Positions 58,801 through 64,000 of a stretch of 64,000 bases of DNA are shown here, piece after piece. This stretch comes from Microbacterium nymphoidis (lineage in GTDB: Bacteria > Actinomycetota > Actinomycetes > Actinomycetales > Microbacteriaceae): contig NZ_JAJNOD010000002.1 in the NCBI RefSeq assembly GCF_021044885.1, positions 248,001 to 312,000 on the forward strand. The letters are read 5' to 3'. Each line of letters begins with the position of its first letter. Position 1 is the first letter of the stretch. The notes beneath the pieces were generated by a model. It saw only the letters and a list, made by a program, of their open reading frames with translations, ran no database searches and was not told where the DNA came from. The translations under genes and the position numbers were made by a program.

Positions 58801-59819
58801 GCGGGGGTCCCGCGCTGGCGGGCGGCGTTCACTGCGAGACCTCGACGCTCCGCGTGCTGTTCGCGGACGCGGGTATCTCCCTGTCCGAGCCGATGCTGTT
58901 CGGGCTCGGGAGCGGGCTGTCGTTCGTCTACTGGGACTCTCGTCGGCAGCCGCTTCCGTTCATCGGCGGGCGGGTGAAGCCGTTCGAGATCGTCCGAGCG
59001 GTGATCGAGCGGTGCGGCGTGACCCTGAACGTGCACGAGACCGCGTCCCCGCGGCTGGCGTGGGAGCAGGTGCGAGGGGCCCTCGACAGCGGTTCGGCGG
59101 TGGGGCTGCAACTCGACAGCTTCTACCTGCCGTACTTCACGTCCCGGGTGCACTTCGCCGGACACGTGGTGGCGATGACCGGGTACGAGGGGGAGCGTGC
59201 GCACCTGGTCGACACGGCGCAGCAGGGCGGCCAGGTGTCCACGGACCTCGACAGCCTGGCGGCGGCGCGGTCAGCCCGCGGCCCGATGTCCGCACGGAAC
59301 CGCTCGTTCACGATCCGGGCCGGAGCTTCCCGCGATCTGTCGCCCGCGATCCTCGACGCGATCGTCGCGGCCGCAGACGCCTACCTCAATCCGCCCATCG
59401 CCAACGTGGGCGGCCGTGGTGTGCGCACGGCGGCGCGGAAGGTGCCGGCCTGGTTGGAGCGCGTCGCCGACCCGCCCCGGGACCTGCGACAGATCGCGGC
59501 CCTGATGGAGCGCGGCGGGACTGGCGGCGGACTCTTCCGCGCGCTCTATCGGGACTTTCTCATCGAGGCTCGCGATATCGTCGCGGCCGATCTCGCTCCG
59601 GCACAGGCTTCGGCGCTGGAGCGCGGCGTCGACCTCTTCGCGGACGCCGCCCGCCGGTGGACGCGCGCAGCGGAGCTGATCGACGCCGCCGGATCCGGGC
59701 GGGAGCCCCGCCTTCTCGCAGAGGCGGGTGCGCTGCTCTCCGCGATCGCCGACGTCGAAACCGCCGCCATGGAAGGGCTTCGCATCCTCGAACAGCGCGG
59801 TGTCCGAAGCCGCCCCTAG
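58797..59819 (+). CDS. BtrH-like N-terminal / DUF4872 protein
   Basis: A 340-residue protein with a BtrH N-terminal domain, a cysteine-peptidase-like fold used for acyl transfer in butirosin synthesis. Cys is in GGVHCETSTLRVLFADAG and the partner histidine in VHFAGHVVAMTGYEGERAHLVDT, followed by a helical DUF4872-type region (ANVGGRGVRTAARKVPAWLERVADP onward). No biosynthetic cluster is nearby, so the acyl donor and acceptor are unknown. Coupled to padR by a four-base overlap. Confidence 0.82.
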   Translation: MSGGPALAGGVHCETSTLRVLFADAGISLSEPMLFGLGSGLSFVYWDSRRQPLPFIGGRVKPFEIVRAVIERCGVTLNVHETASPRLAWEQVRGALDSGSAVGLQLDSFYLPYFTSRVHFAGHVVAMTGYEGERAHLVDTAQQGGQVSTDLDSLAAARSARGPMSARNRSFTIRAGASRDLSPAILDAIVAAADAYLNPPIANVGGRGVRTAARKVPAWLERVADPPRDLRQIAALMERGGTGGGLFRALYRDFLIEARDIVAADLAPAQASALERGVDLFADAARRWTRAAELIDAAGSGREPRLLAEAGALLSAIADVETAAMEGLRILEQRGVRSRP

Positions 59820-59884
59820 ACTGACCGCACGAGGGGACAACGGCCGGGGACGAGGCCGCCGCCCTCGCTGAGGGAGGACCACGG

Positions 59885-61774
59885 ATGACGCTCACACCGC
59901 ACCACGACGGCTCCGCGCTGTATGTCTCGGACGATGCGCCCGCCCTCGGGGACACCGTGCGCGTGCGCGTGCGGGTGCCGGTCGATTTCGGACCGCTCGC
60001 CGCGGTTCGTACCCGTTCCAATCCCGATCACGAGCCGGCCTGGACCGAGGCGGAGCGGATCGGGGTGGCCGGCGGATGGGAGTGGTGGGAAGCGCCCGTC
60101 ACGGTGGCGAACCCGAGGCACGGCTACCGCTTTGTCTTCATCCACGACGACGGCCGGGTTCAGTGGCTGAATCAATCCGGGCTGCACACCGGGGAGACCC
60201 TGGACAGCGAGGATTTCGCGCTGGTGACCACCGCGGCGCCCCCGACGTGGCTACATCGGTCGGTGATGTACCAGATCTTCCCCGACCGCTTCGCTCGCTC
60301 GGCTGCGGCCGACACGCGCCCGACACCGGCCTGGGCGATCCCGGCGGCCTGGGATGATCCGGTGGACCCGGTGATGCCCGGCCGCACCCAGCAGTTCTAC
60401 GGCGGCGACCTGGACGGCATCATCGAGCACCTCGATCACCTGGAGGACCTGGGCGTCGACCTGGTCTATCTCACCCCGGTGTTCCCCGCCGAATCCAATC
60501 ATCGCTACGACGCTTCCACCTTCCGTCACGTGGACGAGCTCCTGGGCGGTGATGAGGCCTACGCCCGCCTGATCGCTGCTGTCCATGCACGCGGCATGCG
60601 GATCATCGGCGACCTCACCAGCAACCACTCCGGTGACAGCCACGAGTGGTTCCGCGCTGCGAAAGGTCATCCGGAGGCAGCGGAGGCCGGGTTCTATTAC
60701 TTCACCGATCCGGAGTGCACGCGCTACGAGTCCTGGCTCGGCTACGACACGTTGCCGAAGTTCGACTGGTCCGATGCGGAGTTGCGTCGCCGGTTCTACG
60801 AGGATGAGGACTCCGTCGTGGCGCACTGGCTGCGCGAGCCGTTCGGCATCGACGGCTGGCGCGTGGATGTGGCCAACATGACCGGACGGCTCGGCGCCAT
60901 CGACCTGAACGCCGACGTGCGGCGAGGGCTGCTGCGTGCGATCACCTCGGTCCCCGGGGAGCGCATCCTGCTGGGCGAGTCGACCAACGACGCACAGAGC
61001 GATCTTCAGGGTGATGCGTGGCACGGAGCGATGACCTACCCCTCGTTCACCCGGCCGGTCTGGGGGTGGCTGAGCGAGCCCACGCACGCTCCCTACCTCG
61101 AGGCCGACGGCACCACCTCCACCGATCCGTGGTTCTTCACGCAGCCGGTCGGCGGCATCCCCCGGTACTCGGGCCGCGATGTCGCCGAGGCGATCACGCG
61201 TTTCACCGCGGGCATCCCCTGGCGGGTCCGGCTCGGGAACATGCAGCCACTCGACACCCATGACACGGCGCGGTTCGCCACCAACGCTGCGCCCGGCACC
61301 GTGCCCGTGGCCGTCGGGCTCTCCATGACGCTGCCGGGTCTGCCTGTCGTCTTCGCCGGTGACGAGTACGCCCTCACCGGCGCGGACGGCGAATCGAGCC
61401 GTACGCCGATGCCCTGGGGCACGGAGGGCGAGGGTCGGGTGGCCGAGCGCATCACGCTGTATCGCGATCTGATCGCGCTGCGCCGGGGTCATGCGGCACT
61501 GGCCACCGGGGGAATGCGATGGCTGCATGTGTCCGACGAACTGCTGGTGTTCGTGCGGGAGAGCGCCGAGGAGACCCTGCTGATCGCGGCGGCGCGCTCT
61601 GCTTCTGCCGCGGACATTCCGGATCAGGCTGTGGAGGGCCTCGGCGCCGCTGCGCCGCTGTTCGGTGAGGTCACGCTTGCCCGTGCGGAAGGCGAGACTC
61701 GAATCGTCTGCGACGGCCCGGGCTTCGGCGTGTGGTCGTTGCCCGGTGTGGCGGTTCCGGCCCGCGCGGCGTGA
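59885..61774 (+). CDS. GH13 alpha-glucan hydrolase (neopullulanase/cyclomaltodextrinase-like)
   Basis: A 629-residue glycoside hydrolase. An N-terminal beta domain of about 120 residues precedes the barrel that opens MYQIFPDRFARSAA. Conserved regions: I DLTSNHSGDSHEWF, II DGWRVDVANM with nucleophile Asp, III LLGESTND with acid/base Glu, IV DTHDTARFAT. No signal peptide is seen, so it acts on imported maltodextrins in the cytoplasm. ATG 59885 follows GGGAGGA. A TAGACT box at 59816 would give a leader near 57 bases. Confidence 0.93.
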   Translation: MTLTPHHDGSALYVSDDAPALGDTVRVRVRVPVDFGPLAAVRTRSNPDHEPAWTEAERIGVAGGWEWWEAPVTVANPRHGYRFVFIHDDGRVQWLNQSGLHTGETLDSEDFALVTTAAPPTWLHRSVMYQIFPDRFARSAAADTRPTPAWAIPAAWDDPVDPVMPGRTQQFYGGDLDGIIEHLDHLEDLGVDLVYLTPVFPAESNHRYDASTFRHVDELLGGDEAYARLIAAVHARGMRIIGDLTSNHSGDSHEWFRAAKGHPEAAEAGFYYFTDPECTRYESWLGYDTLPKFDWSDAELRRRFYEDEDSVVAHWLREPFGIDGWRVDVANMTGRLGAIDLNADVRRGLLRAITSVPGERILLGESTNDAQSDLQGDAWHGAMTYPSFTRPVWGWLSEPTHAPYLEADGTTSTDPWFFTQPVGGIPRYSGRDVAEAITRFTAGIPWRVRLGNMQPLDTHDTARFATNAAPGTVPVAVGLSMTLPGLPVVFAGDEYALTGADGESSRTPMPWGTEGEGRVAERITLYRDLIALRRGHAALATGGMRWLHVSDELLVFVRESAEETLLIAAARSASAADIPDQAVEGLGAAAPLFGEVTLARAEGETRIVCDGPGFGVWSLPGVAVPARAA

Positions 61775-61782
61775 GAGGCTCC

Positions 61783-61788
61783 TAGACT
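61783..61788 (+). promoter_or_regulatory. -10 box upstream of FBP gene
   Basis: TAGACT with a start point near 61795, giving a short leader that carries GGAGG (61796-61800) before ATG 61805. Confidence 0.5.
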
Positions 61789-61804
61789 CGCCGACGGAGG
61801 CTTC

Positions 61805-62293
61805 ATGCGAGGAATGACCGAAGATGACGCGCGCGCAGCGCTCGCGAACGCGTCCGACGGCGAGCGCGAGCTGATGGCGGTGCCGACGGCCTTTCTGATC
61901 CTGGACTGGGATCACATGGACTTCGTCGCCTGGCGGGACCCGCGCACGCGCGATCGTGCGTATCTGATCGTCGAGCTCGATGGCCATCCCACCGGGATCG
62001 TTCTGCGCGCGGCGTCCGGATCCAGTCATGCGCGAGCGGGCGTGTGCAACATCTGCCACACGATGCAGCCCGCGGACCAGGTGACGATGTTCACGGCGCG
62101 ACGAGGGGGCACGGCGGGGGAGCGCGGTGACGGCATCGGCACGTACATGTGCGCGGATCTCACGTGCCATGACGCGGTCCGCCTGGCGGCTCCCCTGGCA
62201 CCGGGCGAGATCCGCGGCGACGTGAATCATCGCCTGGACGGAACACGACGCCGCGCCGAGGACTTCGTGCGTCGTGTGCTGGAGGACACATGA
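61805..62293 (+). CDS. FBP-type treble-clef zinc-finger protein
   Basis: A 162-residue protein resembling the C-terminal zinc-finger domain of the elongation-factor-G binding protein FusB/FBP. The four zinc cysteines are in GVCNICHTMQPA and TYMCADLTCHDAV. The FusB-type proteins release EF-G from the ribosome and can confer fusidic acid tolerance; this shorter actinobacterial form has no proven role. It overlaps the PfkB gene by four bases. ATG 61814 is an alternative start. Confidence 0.88.
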   Translation: MRGMTEDDARAALANASDGERELMAVPTAFLILDWDHMDFVAWRDPRTRDRAYLIVELDGHPTGIVLRAASGSSHARAGVCNICHTMQPADQVTMFTARRGGTAGERGDGIGTYMCADLTCHDAVRLAAPLAPGEIRGDVNHRLDGTRRRAEDFVRRVLEDT

Positions 62294-63210
62294 GCGAGGA
62301 CCGGGTCGTGGTCATCGGTGATGCGCTGATCGACGAACTGCGTGATCCGCACGGCGTCCGCGAGTTCATCGGCGGTGCTGCCCTCAACGTCGCCGTCGGG
62401 TTGAGCGTGCTCGGAGTGCCGGCCACGCTCATCGCGATGGTGGGCGATGACGAGCCCGGTGCTCGGATTCGCGAACTCCTCGACGCATATCGCGTCGAAC
62501 TGCTGGCGACGCCCTCGCCGCTCGGCACTGCCCGCGCCGTCAGCGAGCGGGGCCCGTCGGGGGAGCCGGTGTACGTGTTCTCCGAGGCCGCCCGACAGCG
62601 GAGGATCCGCTACGGCGAAGCCGAACGCGCCGCGATCGGCGCGGCACCCGTCACCGTGGTCAGTTGCGTGGCATTCGACGACGAAGCCCAGGCGAACGAC
62701 CTGACCGACGCCGTCGGCGGTACGCCCACGCGGCTGGTCATCGACCCGAATCCGCGTGCCGGGATGATGCACGATCGCGATCGCTTCATCGCCGGCCTCG
62801 AGGCGCTGGTGCCCGCGGCCGCCCTCGTGAAGATCGGTGATGACGACGCGCGTCTGCTGTACCGTTCGAGCCTCACCGAGATGCGGGAGCGCATGCTGGC
62901 GCTCGGGGCGGCCGCGGTGCTCTCGACGGCCGGAGCGGACGGGGCGCGGCTGGACGCGAGCGGCGTCAGCGTCTCCCGTGGCAGTTCGGTCCTGCCGGGG
63001 CGCATCGTCGACACGATGGGTGCCGGGGATGCCACCCTGGCGACGGTGGTGCAGGCGCTCGTGCGCAGCCCGCAGCTCGACGAGGCGGCATGGGAGCAGG
63101 CTCTCGCCGAGGCGATGGACGTGGCGGCGGCGACGTGCCGGGCCGAGGGCGCGCTGCTGCGCGTTCCGCGTGACGACGCGGGCGATGAGGCTCACCGCAT
63201 CGACACCTGA
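62290..63210 (+). CDS. PfkB-family carbohydrate kinase
   Basis: A 306-residue ribokinase-fold sugar kinase. N-terminal motif IGGAALNVAVGLSVLGVPATLIAMVGDDEPG, substrate/lid region AVSERGPSGEPVYVF, and the catalytic C-terminal signature RIVDTMGAGDATLATVVQAL with the base aspartate. Fructose-, ribo- or adenosine-type substrates cannot be told apart here. Coupled to the FBP gene through an ATGA overlap. Confidence 0.92.
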   Translation: MSEDRVVVIGDALIDELRDPHGVREFIGGAALNVAVGLSVLGVPATLIAMVGDDEPGARIRELLDAYRVELLATPSPLGTARAVSERGPSGEPVYVFSEAARQRRIRYGEAERAAIGAAPVTVVSCVAFDDEAQANDLTDAVGGTPTRLVIDPNPRAGMMHDRDRFIAGLEALVPAAALVKIGDDDARLLYRSSLTEMRERMLALGAAAVLSTAGADGARLDASGVSVSRGSSVLPGRIVDTMGAGDATLATVVQALVRSPQLDEAAWEQALAEAMDVAAATCRAEGALLRVPRDDAGDEAHRIDT

Positions 63211-63310
63211 GACCCGCCCCTGATCAGCCGATTTCTGGTCACGCCGAAGCTCCGGTAGTATCGATATCCGCGCCTCTGGTCGGCTGTACAAGTTGGTCGG
63301 GTGCGCACCT

Positions 63311-63394
63311 GGCGGGTTTCCCAAGCGGCCAAAGGGATCTGACTGTAAATCAGACGCGTAAGCTACGGGGGTTCGAATCCCTCACCCGCCACCA
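63311..63394 (+). tRNA. tRNA-Tyr: tRNA-Tyr (anticodon GTA)
   Basis: Acceptor stem GGCGGGT (63311-63317) pairs with ACCCGCC (63384-63390), then A and an encoded CCA. D-stem CCC/GGG, anticodon stem TCTGA/TCAGA with loop CTGTAAA (anticodon GTA), an extended variable arm, and T-arm with TTCGAAT loop. The long variable arm is normal for bacterial tRNA-Tyr. Confidence 0.97.
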
Positions 63395-63434
63395 TGGATT
63401 GTTCGCTCCTGAGTTTTGTTCAGGGAACTCGAAC

Positions 63435-63482
63435 AGCGAGAAGAGAAACGCCCCCGATTTCGGGGGCGTTTCTCTTCTCGCT
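63435..63482. terminator. 22-bp perfect hairpin terminator
   Basis: Arms 63435-63456 and 63461-63482 are exact complements around ATTT, with a T-rich right arm. It ends the tRNA transcript. Confidence 0.92.
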
Positions 63483-63676
63483 GACGCCGGTGCGCTCACG
63501 CTTGTGCGCACCGGCGAGAGATCATCGCCGAGGTCGTTGCAACACGCGAAGACCCTCACCGTGGTCTCCTCGGCGGCCGTGATCTCTTGGGGAGCTCGCC
63601 GTTGTCAGCGGAGCCCTGAACGCCGTCTACTCCCGTGGGTGACGAGGTGCTTAGACGGGTCGTTCGTGCGAACTCA

Positions 63677-64000
63677 TCAGCCGGCGTCGATCACCGCCTG
63701 CACCGACTTCTGCGCCTCCGCGAGGAGCGCGTCTACATCTGCCTTCTCATCCGTGAGTACCGCCTGCACGATCGGGTCAAGCGCCGCGTACAGTTCTTGC
63801 GCCTTCACGGCGGGCTCGGGATTCACCGTGAGCTTCGAGCTCAGGTAGTCGGTGTACAGGGATCGATCGACAGTGATGGAGTCCGCGATCCAGCCGAGGT
63901 AGGTCTCGTACTGCTCATCGCTCACGAGAGGGATCTCGGGGATGCCGACCGGCACGTTGTCAGCCACCGCGGCAGTCGCGAGCGAGATCGCTGTGTCCTT
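63677..64000 (-). CDS. extracellular solute-binding protein, C-terminal part
   Basis: The frame is open through the window end (base 64000), so the N-terminus lies outside. The visible 107 residues include TAAVADNVPVGIPEIPLVSDEQYETYLGWIADSITV and end DVDALLAEAQKSVQAVIDAG, the typical tail of family 1 ABC sugar-binding lipoproteins. The permease genes would be expected downstream of it, but the tRNA lies there instead, so they may be upstream or elsewhere. Confidence 0.75.
   Translation of the reverse strand, partial: KDTAISLATAAVADNVPVGIPEIPLVSDEQYETYLGWIADSITVDRSLYTDYLSSKLTVNPEPAVKAQELYAALDPIVQAVLTDEKADVDALLAEAQKSVQAVIDAG

Noticed and set aside
63350..63559. Minus-strand frame ending in WWRVRDSNPR-like sequence
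   Set aside because: This is the well-known spurious translation of the antisense strand of a tRNA and its flank.

Overview
The window is high-GC, gene-dense DNA from an actinomycete, most likely of the family Microbacteriaceae (Microbacterium-like). Support comes from the 32-residue ribosomal protein bS22, a BldC-like helix-turn-helix protein, the menaquinone-only quinone pathway, the system II cytochrome c assembly genes, YhgE/Pip and MMPL membrane proteins, and many promoters with a TAnnnT -10 box placed exactly six bases before a start codon, as expected for leaderless mRNAs. It opens inside proC and ends inside a solute-binding protein gene.

Layout. 1-3412: proC, KtrA/KtrB potassium uptake, an ArsR-type regulator. 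3792-7164: BldC-like protein, bS22, a sulfur-redox group (CoA-disulfide/persulfide reductase fused to rhodanese, a free rhodanese, a glutaredoxin-like protein), a Dabb protein, a YegP-like protein. 7288-11271: a four-gene ABC importer of the polyamine/iron/phosphonate type, minus strand. 11398-14308: a small membrane protein and a type VII secretion (WXG100) effector cassette with a predicted PD-(D/E)XK nuclease toxin and a candidate immunity gene. 14487-19279: phosphatase plus TlpA-CcdA-ResB-CcsB for cytochrome c maturation. 19321-19888: no gene, but an inverted/tandem repeat array.

19889-30134 is a catabolic locus of two operons for C4 sugars and sugar acids. The first encodes a DhaK-DhaL kinase, an RpiB-like and a triosephosphate-isomerase-like isomerase and a GntR/FCD regulator. 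The second encodes a TIM-barrel isomerase/decarboxylase, two dehydrogenases of different families, an SDR, an MFS permease, a threonate-dehydrogenase-like enzyme and a DUF1537 acid-sugar kinase. Both promoters carry the same 14-base sequence with a palindrome over the -10 box, the likely GntR operator.

30212-36283 is an envelope-export locus: YhgE/Pip, an MMPL/RND transporter whose C-terminus looks like a dead ABC ATPase, and a divergent TetR gene with two tandem palindromic operators. 36335-52189 holds most of menaquinone synthesis (menC, menB, menE, menA, menD, menF, menG and a polyprenyl diphosphate synthase), interrupted by PPK2, two MFS exporters with regulators, DUF402, DUF4229 and PLDc_N genes. 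No menH is recognisable. A second repeat array (four 62-bp hairpin units) lies between menC and menB.

52239-64000: ferredoxin-NADP reductase, an alpha/beta hydrolase, a sortase-anchored S1 protease with Ig-like repeats, a META lipoprotein, YajQ, a PadR/BtrH-like pair under a 26-bp palindrome, a GH13 amylase-type enzyme, an FBP zinc-finger protein, a PfkB kinase, tRNA-Tyr(GTA), and the 3' part of a solute-binding protein gene. Function assignments rest on reading motifs by eye; no database search was possible.
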